DNA of 64,000 nucleotides, taken from contig NZ_JANLNM010000001.1 of the NCBI RefSeq assembly GCF_024701975.1, positions 1,550,001-1,614,000 on the forward strand, written 5' to 3'. Source of the DNA: Variovorax sp. ZS18.2.2. GTDB taxonomy: Bacteria; Pseudomonadota; Gammaproteobacteria; Burkholderiales; Burkholderiaceae_C. The notes under the pieces were generated by a model. That model had not been told where the DNA came from. It worked only from the letters and a program-made list of their open reading frames with translations, and did not search any database. The translations under genes and the position numbers were made by a program. Positions 55,697 through 64,000 of the stretch are shown here, piece after piece. Positions within the stretch are counted from its first letter, which is position 1, and each line of letters begins with the position of its first letter.

Positions 55697-57624
55697 TGCG
55701 CCCACGTTTTTCTTCACTGCTGTTGTGCGCAGCACTGCTGCTGGGCGGCTGCGCAGGCGTCACCGTCGGCTCGATCTCGCCCTCCGAATACCTTGCGCAA
55801 CGCCGCGGCGATGTGCTCATCACCGGCAAGCTCAGCACTTCGGCAGAAGAGGTGCTGCGCGTGATCGGCTCGGACGCCGACCAGTGCACCGCGAACGGAC
55901 AGGCCTGCCGCCAGGCGCTGGCCGACTCCACCGGCCTCAGCGACGAACAACGGCTCTCCGCCCTCTCGGAAGTCTGGCTGCAGGTGGCGCTCGCGGCCGG
56001 CAAGGCCAGCGGTGCCGCCGCCGGGCCTGCCGCGCCCGAAACCATCGAGGCGTACCTGGAGACCGCGCGCCATGCCTACGCCTACCTGTTCTTCACCGCG
56101 CGCAAGCCGCGCGACCGGGCCTTCGAAGACCGCCAGACGCAGGTGCGCGACTACTACAACTACGCGGTGCAGCAGGCGATCACCGGCCTCTTCAGCCGCT
56201 ACCGCCAGAGCGGCCGCATGGGCGACGACGCGCTGGTGCGCGTGCCGCAGGTGGGCGCCTGGCGCATCGACACCGACCTGTCCGCGCTCGAGCTGCGCCC
56301 CGACGACCCGGTACCGCAGGCGCTGATTCCCGCCGCCTCGCTCACCTTCTCGGGCCTGCGCAACACCTACCGGCGCGACGGCTTCGGCGCCGAGCTGGTG
56401 GTGGAGACCAACCAGCCGGCGCCCTCGCCCCGCCCCCTGGACAACAAGGCCGAAGACGACACGCCGCCCTACAGCGAAATGCCCTTCCCCGGCCTCACCG
56501 CGCTCCTGCGCTTCGAAGGCACGGACCTGCGGCAGGTGCTCGCCACGCACACCGCACGCATCGTGGTGTTCGACCCCTACCGCACCTCGACCACCCGGCT
56601 CGCGGAGCAGGACATTCCGCTCGCGGCCAACTTCACCTCGGGCTACGGCCTCTGGCTCGCCCGCTCAGACTTCGCACGGCAGGCGCTGCGCAGCCTGTTC
56701 GGCAGCGCCGACGGCCTCACCCGGCCGCGCATCTACCTGATGCAGCCCTACGACCCGAACCGGCGCACGGTCATCATGCTGCATGGCCTCGCGAGCAGCC
56801 CCGAGGCGTGGATCAACGTGGCCAACGAGGTGCTGGGCGATGAAACACTGCGCCGCAGCTACCAGATCTGGCAGGTCTACTACCCGACGAACGCGCCGCT
56901 GGCGATCAACAACTTCGCGATCCGGCAGGCCATCACCGAGACGCTCGCGCATTTCGACCCGACGGGCAAAGCCGAGGCCTCGCGCAACATCACGCTGATC
57001 GGGCACAGCATGGGCGGCGTGCTCTCGCGCCTTCTGGTGTCCTCGTCGGGCGACAAGCTGTGGGACTCGATCCTCTCCAGCTACCCCATGCAGGGCGCGC
57101 AGCAGCAGCGCGTCGAGCAGCGGCTTGCGCCCTACCTGCGCTTCGAGCCGCTGCCGCAGGTGAGCGATGCGATCTTCATCGCCTCGCCGCACCGCGGCAC
57201 GCCATTCGCCAACAACCGCATCGCACGCTGGGTGGCCAACCTCATCACGCTGCCGGTGGCGATGCTGGGGCAGTTGAACGACATCTCCCGCGAGCTGATG
57301 CGCATCGCGCCCGGCAAGCAGGACATCGGGCCGCTGCGCATTCCCAACAGCATCGACAACCTGAGCGACCGCGACGCCTTCGTGCAGATGTCCTCGGGCC
57401 TGCCGATGAACCCGCGCGTGCGCTTCCACTCGATCATCGGCAACGACACGCCGGGCGTCGCGCTGGCGCTGGCCAGCGACGGCATCGTGCCCTACGAGAG
57501 CGCGCACCTCGAGGGCGCCGCGTCGGAGCTTGTCATACCGTCAGCGCACAGCGTGCAGGAGAATCCGCTGGCCATCCTGGAAATCCGGCGAATACTCAGG
57601 GAACAATTGCAGCCCACCCGGTAG
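55696..57624 (+). CDS. Lipoprotein alpha/beta hydrolase (lipase-like)
   Basis: 642 residues. Lipobox LLLGGCAG: lipid-anchored. The N-terminal 330 residues are unassigned; the hydrolase domain is about 340-630 with MLHGLASSPEAW, nucleophile IGHSMGGVLSRLL, oxyanion-side SPHRGTPFANNRI, and acid/His parts in GIVPYESAHLEG and PSAHSVQENP. The ATG at 55696 overlaps the DUF4105 stop by one base. The pair may modify or degrade lipids or lipoproteins at the envelope (inference). Confidence 0.85.
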   Translation: MRPRFSSLLLCAALLLGGCAGVTVGSISPSEYLAQRRGDVLITGKLSTSAEEVLRVIGSDADQCTANGQACRQALADSTGLSDEQRLSALSEVWLQVALAAGKASGAAAGPAAPETIEAYLETARHAYAYLFFTARKPRDRAFEDRQTQVRDYYNYAVQQAITGLFSRYRQSGRMGDDALVRVPQVGAWRIDTDLSALELRPDDPVPQALIPAASLTFSGLRNTYRRDGFGAELVVETNQPAPSPRPLDNKAEDDTPPYSEMPFPGLTALLRFEGTDLRQVLATHTARIVVFDPYRTSTTRLAEQDIPLAANFTSGYGLWLARSDFARQALRSLFGSADGLTRPRIYLMQPYDPNRRTVIMLHGLASSPEAWINVANEVLGDETLRRSYQIWQVYYPTNAPLAINNFAIRQAITETLAHFDPTGKAEASRNITLIGHSMGGVLSRLLVSSSGDKLWDSILSSYPMQGAQQQRVEQRLAPYLRFEPLPQVSDAIFIASPHRGTPFANNRIARWVANLITLPVAMLGQLNDISRELMRIAPGKQDIGPLRIPNSIDNLSDRDAFVQMSSGLPMNPRVRFHSIIGNDTPGVALALASDGIVPYESAHLEGAASELVIPSAHSVQENPLAILEIRRILREQLQPTR

Positions 57625-57658
57625 TCAAAGCACACGCCCCCTCACATCCCCACCCGCC

Positions 57659-57904
57659 ATGGACAACTTGCAAGCTTTGCAGTCGCTCGGCATCACCCTG
57701 CCGAGCCCGGCCTACATCCTTGGCGCCGTGCTGTTCGGCCTCGCCGGCATCGCGGCCTACCGGTACGGCAAGCGTTCCGGCCGCCGGCGCAGCAAGTGGC
57801 TCGGCGTGGCGCTGATGTTCTATCCCTACGCGGTCCCGTGGACCTGGCTGCTCTACGTCGTCGGCATCGCGCTGTGCGCGGGTGTTTTTATCGACCGCGA
57901 TTGA
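57659..57904 (+). CDS. Small two-helix membrane protein
   Basis: 81 residues with two membrane helices (AYILGAVLFGLAGIAAYRYG, VPWTWLLYVVGIALCAGVFI) joined by a strongly basic loop KRSGRRRSKW. It follows the lipase by 34 bp and its end overlaps the convergent YeeE gene by 17 bp. Similar small proteins are widespread in Burkholderiales; the function is unknown. Confidence 0.75.
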   Translation: MDNLQALQSLGITLPSPAYILGAVLFGLAGIAAYRYGKRSGRRRSKWLGVALMFYPYAVPWTWLLYVVGIALCAGVFIDRD

Positions 57905-59078
57905 GCACCCGCAATCCCGCCCACACCGCAAACAACACGCTCGCACCGAACACCCAGCCCGACAACGCGCCGGCCATGGTGCCGGAGAGCAGGTTTCCGA
58001 CCGTGCAGCCCAGCCCGGTCATCGCGCCCCAGCCGAGCAGCACGCCGCCGCCCAGGCCGCGAGCGATCTGGCCCGCCTTCGGCCACGCGGGCTTGAACTG
58101 CCCGCTTGCGAGCGCCGCAGCCAATGCACCCGCCACGATGCCGCCGACCAGCAACGCGTTGGGCGTCTGCCAGAGGCTCTCGACCACGGCGGTGACGCAA
58201 CCGCCAAAACCATCGAGCCCATCGAGCCGCTGCGGCAACAGGCCCTGCGCGTTCCCGAGATCGCGTGCGGCGCTGCCCAGTGCGGCCGTCACGCCCAGCG
58301 GGCGCAGCCGCAGCACCACGATCACCGCGATTGCGCCGACCGCGATGCCGCCCCATCCATAGGCCCAGCGTCCTTGCAGCAGACCGCGCAGCGCCGCGCC
58401 AAAGCTGCGGGGCGTCGTTGCCGGCGCTTCGGCCGTGGGCAACCGTCGCCACAGGACGGCGCTCAACACGCCGAGCACCACGAGCTGCAGCACCGCCGAC
58501 CCCGCATAGCCCAGGTAATGCGGCAACCACACCACCGGCGCGGTGGCGATGGTGGCGCTGTAGAGCCAGTTCCAACTGTTGAAGCCCAGCAGGAACCCAC
58601 CTGCAGCCCCCAGCAGCGCGAACGGCGCGGTCGGCGAGCCTTCGCCCAACCGGTACCAGTGCGCGCTGATGCACGAGCCCGAAACCACCATGCCCGCGCC
58701 GAAGGCCAGCCCCGCGAGCACCAAGGCCCAGCTGACCGGGCCGATGTGCGCATCGGGCGGCAGCCGGCCCGGTTGCGGCACGGGCAGCCAGCCCGTCATG
58801 ACGACATGCATGCCCACCGTGCCGACCGCGAGCGCGGCCACGATGGCAAGCAGCCCGCGTGCATCGCCGCCCTCGAAATAGTCGCGCGCATGGCAATAGA
58901 AGCAAAAGCGCGAGCGCTGCAGCACCACGCCGAGCACGGCGCCCAGCCCGAGTGCGAATGCGAGCGCCCGGCCGCCGCTGCGTTCGCCGAGCAGGTGCAC
59001 GCCGGCGGCGATCAGCAACACCGTCGCGGTGGCTGCCACGAGACCGGTGCGGGAAAGTGAAAGCGATGAAGTAGTCAT
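57888..59078 (-). CDS. YeeE/YedE-family thiosulfate/sulfur transporter
   Basis: 396 residues with about nine membrane helices. It has the paired YeeE motifs: QRSRFCFYCHARDYFEGGDA, GMVVSGSCISAHWYRLGEGS, GGCVTAVVESLWQ and GLGCTVGNLLSGTMAG, each with the conserved Cys thought to pass sulfur or thiosulfate across the membrane. It is next to a periplasmic thiosulfate sulfurtransferase in the same orientation but separated by a terminator. Likely imports thiosulfate or a persulfide. Confidence 0.88.
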   Translation of the reverse strand: MTTSSLSLSRTGLVAATATVLLIAAGVHLLGERSGGRALAFALGLGAVLGVVLQRSRFCFYCHARDYFEGGDARGLLAIVAALAVGTVGMHVVMTGWLPVPQPGRLPPDAHIGPVSWALVLAGLAFGAGMVVSGSCISAHWYRLGEGSPTAPFALLGAAGGFLLGFNSWNWLYSATIATAPVVWLPHYLGYAGSAVLQLVVLGVLSAVLWRRLPTAEAPATTPRSFGAALRGLLQGRWAYGWGGIAVGAIAVIVVLRLRPLGVTAALGSAARDLGNAQGLLPQRLDGLDGFGGCVTAVVESLWQTPNALLVGGIVAGALAAALASGQFKPAWPKAGQIARGLGGGVLLGWGAMTGLGCTVGNLLSGTMAGALSGWVFGASVLFAVWAGLRVLNRGR

Positions 59079-59104
59079 GTCCTCTCCGGCACATCCATAA
59101 AAAA

Positions 59105-59124
59105 AGCGAGCCCGTGGGCTCGCT
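59105..59124 (-). terminator. Intrinsic terminator between sulfurtransferase and YeeE genes
   Basis: Minus strand AGCGAGCCC (59124-59116), 2-base loop, GGGCTCGCT (59113-59105), then T6. A 9-bp perfect stem. It would end transcripts of the sulfurtransferase gene 26 bp before the YeeE start, so YeeE needs read-through or its own promoter. Confidence 0.85.
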
Positions 59125-59208
59125 CAAAAGTCGTCCGTCAAGTTGGCGGTGAAGACAACCCGACTCCGACTCACCTCGAACTCATCCTTCAAACCACCTC
59201 CAGATCCC

Positions 59209-60159
59209 TCACTTGGAAGCCCAGACCGTGCCGCTCGGGTTGTTGACCGGCACGCCGACGGCGTTGCCGTATTCGGTCCACGAGCCGTCGTAGTTGCGCA
59301 CGTTCTTGTAGCCAAGAATCTTGTTGAGCGCGAACCAGGTGTGGCTCGAACGCTCGCCGATGCGGCAGTAGGTGATGGCCGGCTTGCTGCCGTCGATGCC
59401 CACGCCCGCATAGAGCGCCTTCAGCTCGGCGACCGACTTGAAGGTGCCGTCTTCATTCACCGCACGGCCCCAAGGCACGTTGGCCGCGCCGGGGATGTGG
59501 CCCGCGCGCACTGCCAGCTCGGCAGCGCCGGCGGGGGCAAAGATCTTGCCGCTGTACTCGTCGGCCGAGCGGATGTCGACCAGCTTCGTGTCGCTCTTGC
59601 CCTCGGCCACGGCCAGCACGTCGGCCAGCCGCGCGCGAATCTGCGGGTTGGGCTGCGTCACCTTGAAGCGGGTGGCGGCGTATTCGGGCGCGCGGTTGTC
59701 CAAGCCACGGTTCTCGGCCTCCCATTTCTTGCGGCCGCCGTCGAGCAGCTTCACGTTCGACAGGCCGTACTGGTCGAACACCCAGGCGCCCCATGCGGCG
59801 AACCAGTTGTTGTTGTCGCCGTACAGGACGATGGTGGTGTCCTTGTCCACGCCTGCCGTGGACAGCAGTTTCTCGAAATCGGCCTGGCTCACGATGTCGC
59901 GCCGCACGCGGTCGTTCAGGTCGTTGTGCCACGAGAAGTTGACGGCACCGGGAATGTGGCCACGCTCGTAGAGGCCGGGGTTCACGCTGACCTCGATCAC
60001 GCGCAGCTTCGGGTTCTTGAGGTTCTTCTCGAGCCACTCAGTCGAGACGAGCGGGCCGCTGCCGTCGGCCGATGCCTGTGCGAATGCGACCGGCGAAGTG
60101 GCCAGGAAGGCCAGCGTGGCGAAGGACGCGGCTCGCCACCATCTGCTGAGAATCGACAT
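59209..60159 (-). CDS. Periplasmic thiosulfate sulfurtransferase (double rhodanese)
   Basis: 316 residues. AAGGAG lies before the ATG at 60159. Signal peptide FATLAFLATSPVAFAQ. Two rhodanese domains: an inactive N-terminal one about 40-165 (VIEVSVNPGLYERGHIPGAV, VLYGDNNNWFAAWG) and a catalytic one about 190-316 with Cys265 in the loop YCRIGERSSHTWF. The loop CRIGER is the thiosulfate-type signature. It transfers sulfur from thiosulfate to thiols in the periplasm and probably feeds the YeeE transporter. Confidence 0.92.
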   Translation of the reverse strand: MSILSRWWRAASFATLAFLATSPVAFAQASADGSGPLVSTEWLEKNLKNPKLRVIEVSVNPGLYERGHIPGAVNFSWHNDLNDRVRRDIVSQADFEKLLSTAGVDKDTTIVLYGDNNNWFAAWGAWVFDQYGLSNVKLLDGGRKKWEAENRGLDNRAPEYAATRFKVTQPNPQIRARLADVLAVAEGKSDTKLVDIRSADEYSGKIFAPAGAAELAVRAGHIPGAANVPWGRAVNEDGTFKSVAELKALYAGVGIDGSKPAITYCRIGERSSHTWFALNKILGYKNVRNYDGSWTEYGNAVGVPVNNPSGTVWASK

Positions 60160-60294
60160 GCGGGACTCCTTGTGAATGAACATGAAAAACGAGACTGGAC
60201 TCTAGGCAAGCGCGCGCCGATCACCAACGAAGCGTTTGCGATAAGTCCATAACCAATTCAGCAAATGCACCCAGCAGAAAAAGGGGCAACGGCA

Positions 60295-61338
60295 TCAAGC
60301 GACCCGCAGCGCCGGCTCGCGCACAGGCTCGGCCGTTGCATGCCATCCCAGCTCTGGCGCGATGCGGCGCGCGAGGTCGTCCAGGATCTGTTCGTACTCT
60401 TCGCTCGCGAAGTTGTAGGGCAGCTCCACGCGCAATTCGCTCACCTGCGGCAGCACCGGGTCCTTGCGCAGCCGCTCCAGAATTTCGTCGGCCGTGCCCA
60501 CGAGGTCCGTCGCGAAGAGCGTGCGCCGCTCGCCCTGCGGCGTCAGCGTGCGTTCGATGCGGCTCGCTGCGAACTCGCGGTATCGCCTTCGCGTGGCCGC
60601 ATCGGCGCCATCGAGCGGCACGATCACGCGGCCCAGCGCCACCCTGCCCGCGCGCGGCCCGGCCTCGCTTGCGCGGTAGCGCTCGATGAGAGCCGACTGC
60701 GCCTGCAGAAAGTCATCCGTGTGCTCGCCCGAAAGCACGTTGCCCAAGAGCAGGTTGAAGCCGTTGCGCCCTGCCCATTCGGCCGAGCGCAATGAACCGC
60801 CGCCGTACCAGAGCCGGTCGATCAGCCCCGGTGCATAGGGCTGCACGCGCGGACGCACGCGCCCGCCGGCCGACTCGACAAAGGTGTCCTCGTCGCCGAG
60901 CAGCACGTCTTCGAGGTTGGCCCGGAGGCGCGCCACGCGCTTGTGCGTGAAGTCGATGGTGTTCGGTGCCGCGTCGTAGAAGCGGCTGCCCAGCAACGCG
61001 CCGTGCGGCGGCACGCCCGCGCTCAGGCCCACCTGCAGCCGGCCGCGCGAGAGCACGTCGACGGTGGCGAGGTCTTCGGCAAGGCGGAACGGGTTCTCAT
61101 AGCCCATCTGGATCACCGCGGCACCCAGCTCGATGCGGCGCGTGCGCTGCGTCGCGGCCGCGAGGATCGTCGTGGCCGACGACACGCCGCGCTCCAGGTG
61201 TCGCTGCCGCACCCAGGCGCTGTCGAAGCCGCGCCGCTCGCCAAATTCGAACAGCGCCAGCGCCGCTTCGAGGCCGGCCAGCGGATTCGCCTCGGCGTAG
61301 TTGCCGGGTGTCAGAAAACCGATGTGATGGATGGCCAC
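60295..61338 (-). CDS. LLM-class flavin-dependent oxidoreductase
   Basis: 347 residues of the luciferase-like TIM-barrel family (LEAALALFEFGERRGFDSAW, GAAVIQMGYENPFRLAEDLA, VDVLSRGRLQVGLSAG, LRSAEWAGRNGFNLLLG). It uses reduced flavin and oxygen for monooxygenation. In clusters with amino-acid-type ABC transporters these enzymes often cleave C-S or similar bonds. It is 16 bp downstream of the binding-protein gene and so belongs to that operon. No flavin reductase is in the window. Confidence 0.88.
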   Translation of the reverse strand: MAIHHIGFLTPGNYAEANPLAGLEAALALFEFGERRGFDSAWVRQRHLERGVSSATTILAAATQRTRRIELGAAVIQMGYENPFRLAEDLATVDVLSRGRLQVGLSAGVPPHGALLGSRFYDAAPNTIDFTHKRVARLRANLEDVLLGDEDTFVESAGGRVRPRVQPYAPGLIDRLWYGGGSLRSAEWAGRNGFNLLLGNVLSGEHTDDFLQAQSALIERYRASEAGPRAGRVALGRVIVPLDGADAATRRRYREFAASRIERTLTPQGERRTLFATDLVGTADEILERLRKDPVLPQVSELRVELPYNFASEEYEQILDDLARRIAPELGWHATAEPVREPALRVA

Positions 61339-61354
61339 GGTGCCGCCCTCCTTT

Positions 61355-62281
61355 TCAGAACTTGGGCAAACCGGGTGGATTGATCTCGGACTTCGGCAGC
61401 GCCTCTTCCGTGAGGCTCCAGCGCGCGAGTGCCTTGCCGTAGGTCCCGTTGCGGATCAAGTTGTTGGCTGCAGTGCTCAGCGCCGTCGCAAGGCCGCTGC
61501 CCTTGCGCGTGGCAACCGCCACGTCGGACTTCAGCGGCCAGCCCGCATTCACCGTGCCGACCAGCCGGAGCTGCCCGTTCTTCGCCGCCTCGTAGGCCTG
61601 CGGCGCGTTGGGATTGAAGTTGGCGTCGACGCGCTTGGTCGTCACCGCCAGCCAGCGCGTCACATCGTCGTCGTAGTACTGGATCGCGATCGGCTTCAGG
61701 CCCGCGGCCACGTTCTGGCGGTCCCATTCGAGCAGGATGCGTTCCTGATTCGTGCCGGCGCCTGTCGTGAGCTTCAGGCCCGCCACGTCCTTCGGCTCCT
61801 TGATGGACTTGATGGCGCTGTCGGTGCGCACATAGAAGCCGTGCAGGCCGAGCCGGTAGGTCGAGAAGTCGAACTTCTCCTTGCGCTGCTCGGTCACGCC
61901 CACGTTGGAGATCACCGCGTCGTACTTGCCCGAGGCCAGGCCCAGCGGCCAGTCGGGCCAGGCGACGGGCTGCAGCTCGAGCTTCAGGCCCAGCGACTCG
62001 GCAATGAGGTGCGCGAAGTCGGGGTCGAAGCCGACGACGGTTTTCGCATCGGTGGCGTAGGTGGAGATGGGCGGCGCGAACGGCGCGATCGCGATGGTCA
62101 GCACGCCCTCCTTCACGAACTTGAAGCCCGGTTGGATGGCATTGACCGCATCGGCGTCCTTGCCCGTGTGCAGGCGGCCCTTCTGCTCGGGACTGAAGTC
62201 GAATTTGTCGGCGGCATGTGCCGTCGTTATGGCGATCAAACCGAAGGCGATCAGTACGCCGGCTTTGCTTCTGAAAGACAT
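61355..62281 (-). CDS. ABC transporter substrate-binding protein (polar amino acid type)
   Basis: 308 residues, signal peptide ending TTAHAADK. SBP family 3 fold (VGFDPDFAHLIAESLGLKLE, WPDWPLGLASGKYDAVISNV, TEQRKEKFDFSTYRLGLHGF). It is about 50% similar by eye to the next binding protein (shared GVL, WPLGL-SGK-D, KEKFDFSTYR, NPPGLPK end), so it is a duplicated paralogue. The C-terminal INPPGLPKF tail is shared. The ligand is probably an organosulfur or amino acid. Confidence 0.9.
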   Translation of the reverse strand: MSFRSKAGVLIAFGLIAITTAHAADKFDFSPEQKGRLHTGKDADAVNAIQPGFKFVKEGVLTIAIAPFAPPISTYATDAKTVVGFDPDFAHLIAESLGLKLELQPVAWPDWPLGLASGKYDAVISNVGVTEQRKEKFDFSTYRLGLHGFYVRTDSAIKSIKEPKDVAGLKLTTGAGTNQERILLEWDRQNVAAGLKPIAIQYYDDDVTRWLAVTTKRVDANFNPNAPQAYEAAKNGQLRLVGTVNAGWPLKSDVAVATRKGSGLATALSTAANNLIRNGTYGKALARWSLTEEALPKSEINPPGLPKF

Positions 62282-62291
62282 TCCCCTCGCC

Positions 62292-63224
62292 TCAGTTCTT
62301 CGGCAGGCCGGGCGGGTTGGTGCGCGCCACCTCGATCGCCTCGGAGCTCAGGTTCCAGCGCGACAAGGCTTTCGCGTAGTTGCCGTTCTTGATCTGCGCA
62401 TTCAGCGCTACCGTGATGGCTTCGGCAATGCCCGAGCCCTTGCGAGAGGTGACTGCGATCTCGGCATTCAGCGGCCAACCGCCGGAGACGAGGCCTGCAA
62501 GCCGCGTCTTGCCGTCGCGTGCCTCGTAGGCAGCCAGGGCGTTGGGACCGACATAGGCATCGGCGCGGCCCGACTGGAGCGCGAGGCGCTGCACCACATC
62601 GTCGTCGTAGTACTGGATTTCCACCGGCTTCAGCCCGGCAGCGATGTTCTGCTTGTTCCAGCGCAGCAGGATCTGCTCCTGGTTCGTGCTGGCCGACACG
62701 ATGAGCTTGAGCCCTGCGATGTCTTTCGGCTCCTTGATCGCGCCGAGCTTGCTGTCGGACTTCACGTAGATGCCCAACTGGTCATTGCGGTAGGTGGAGA
62801 AATCGAACTTTTCCTTGCGCTCCTCGGTCACGGTCACGTTGGACACCACCACGTCGAACTTGCCCGACTGCAGCCCCAGCGGCCAGTCGGCCCACACGGT
62901 GGAGACCAGCTCGAGCTTGCGGCCCAGGCTGTCGGCCACGAGCTGTGCGATGTCGGGGGCATTGCCGACGGGCGTCTTCGTGTCCGTGGCGTACGCCGCC
63001 AGCGGCAGCCGTCCTGTGGTGGTACCGACGACCAGCACGCCCTCCTTCACGAACTTGAAATCCTTGGCGAGCTTGACGGCCTCCTCCACCTTCTGCGAAC
63101 GCGGACGACTGGCCTGCTCCGGACTCAGGTCGTCGGCGGCAGCAGCCCGCTGCGCCGAGGCCGCCAGCGGCAGCAGCATGGCAGCGCCCAGGAGCGCGGA
63201 AAGGAGGTTCTTGCGATGGATCAT
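62292..63224 (-). CDS. ABC transporter substrate-binding protein (polar amino acid type), paralogue
   Basis: 310 residues with a signal peptide (LLSALLGAAMLLPLAASAQ). The same fold and blocks as its neighbour (DIAQLVADSLGRKLE, WADWPLGLQSGKFDVVVSNV, TEERKEKFDFSTYRNDQLGI), 10 bp away. It follows the ATPase gene, so the order is ATPase, SBP, SBP, LLM enzyme. Two receptors for one importer would widen the substrate range. Confidence 0.9.
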   Translation of the reverse strand: MIHRKNLLSALLGAAMLLPLAASAQRAAAADDLSPEQASRPRSQKVEEAVKLAKDFKFVKEGVLVVGTTTGRLPLAAYATDTKTPVGNAPDIAQLVADSLGRKLELVSTVWADWPLGLQSGKFDVVVSNVTVTEERKEKFDFSTYRNDQLGIYVKSDSKLGAIKEPKDIAGLKLIVSASTNQEQILLRWNKQNIAAGLKPVEIQYYDDDVVQRLALQSGRADAYVGPNALAAYEARDGKTRLAGLVSGGWPLNAEIAVTSRKGSGIAEAITVALNAQIKNGNYAKALSRWNLSSEAIEVARTNPPGLPKN

Positions 63225-63259
63225 GGGAAGGACTTCGGTCAGGGGAAAAGAAGAAAAAA

Positions 63260-64000
<741 letters not shown>

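Overview
This is a high-GC window with dense, mostly metabolic gene content. It carries four periplasmic tricarboxylate-type (Bug/TctC) solute receptors, an Omp32-like porin, many LysR/AraC/TetR/MarR regulators and catabolic operons. That profile fits a Comamonadaceae betaproteobacterium of the Variovorax/Acidovorax type; the genus is inferred, not proven. No rRNA, tRNA or CRISPR array was recognised.

Positions 1 to about 12,677 are the right part of a Tn3-family transposon of the Tn4651 type. tnpA runs off the left edge. A tyrosine recombinase (tnpS) and a KfrA-like coiled-coil protein (tnpT) are divergent around a dyad-rich resolution site. The element ends in two direct 113-bp repeats that cut a pyridoxamine-phosphate-oxidase-like gene in half. 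Its cargo is a MarR regulator with twin operators, a Bug receptor, a MetX-like hydrolase, an FAD-linked oxidase and an AT-rich tannase/MHETase-family hydrolase that lacks the family's cysteine pair.

From 13.0 to 23.1 kb come AraC and LysR regulators, then a catabolic operon: HpcH/HpaI aldolase, Bug receptor, PDC-hydrolase-like amidohydrolase, a seven-bladed EAR/EPTP propeller protein, an unrecognised protein, a second Bug receptor and a porin. A polypyrimidine 13-bp tandem repeat sits in the middle of it.

From 22.2 to 31.6 kb lies a leftward guanidine-utilisation operon: ABC transporter, two DUF1989 proteins, a urea/guanidine carboxylase and possibly a TorF porin. It is headed by a guanidine-I riboswitch, and upstream of that by what looks like a sigma-54 promoter with two NtrC-like sites. 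No allophanate hydrolase is present in the window.

From 31.9 to 45.4 kb there is a TetR regulator, a Fur-box-controlled siderophore receptor with a PepSY/flavodoxin/reductase fusion, a hybrid histidine kinase with a NarL-type regulator, and a D-amino-acid cluster (D-aminoacylase, DSD1-type enzyme, Bug receptor, LysR).

From 45.5 to 57.9 kb are small and membrane proteins and a homoserine dehydrogenase preceded by a Thr/Ile-rich leader peptide and an attenuator-like structure. A Pat-type acetyltransferase, a PD40-amidohydrolase lipoprotein, a DUF4105 protein and a lipoprotein lipase follow. From 57.9 kb to the right edge is a sulfur-flavoured cluster: YeeE/YedE transporter, periplasmic thiosulfate sulfurtransferase, LLM flavin oxidoreductase, two paralogous ABC binding proteins and their ATPase, which is cut by the window end.
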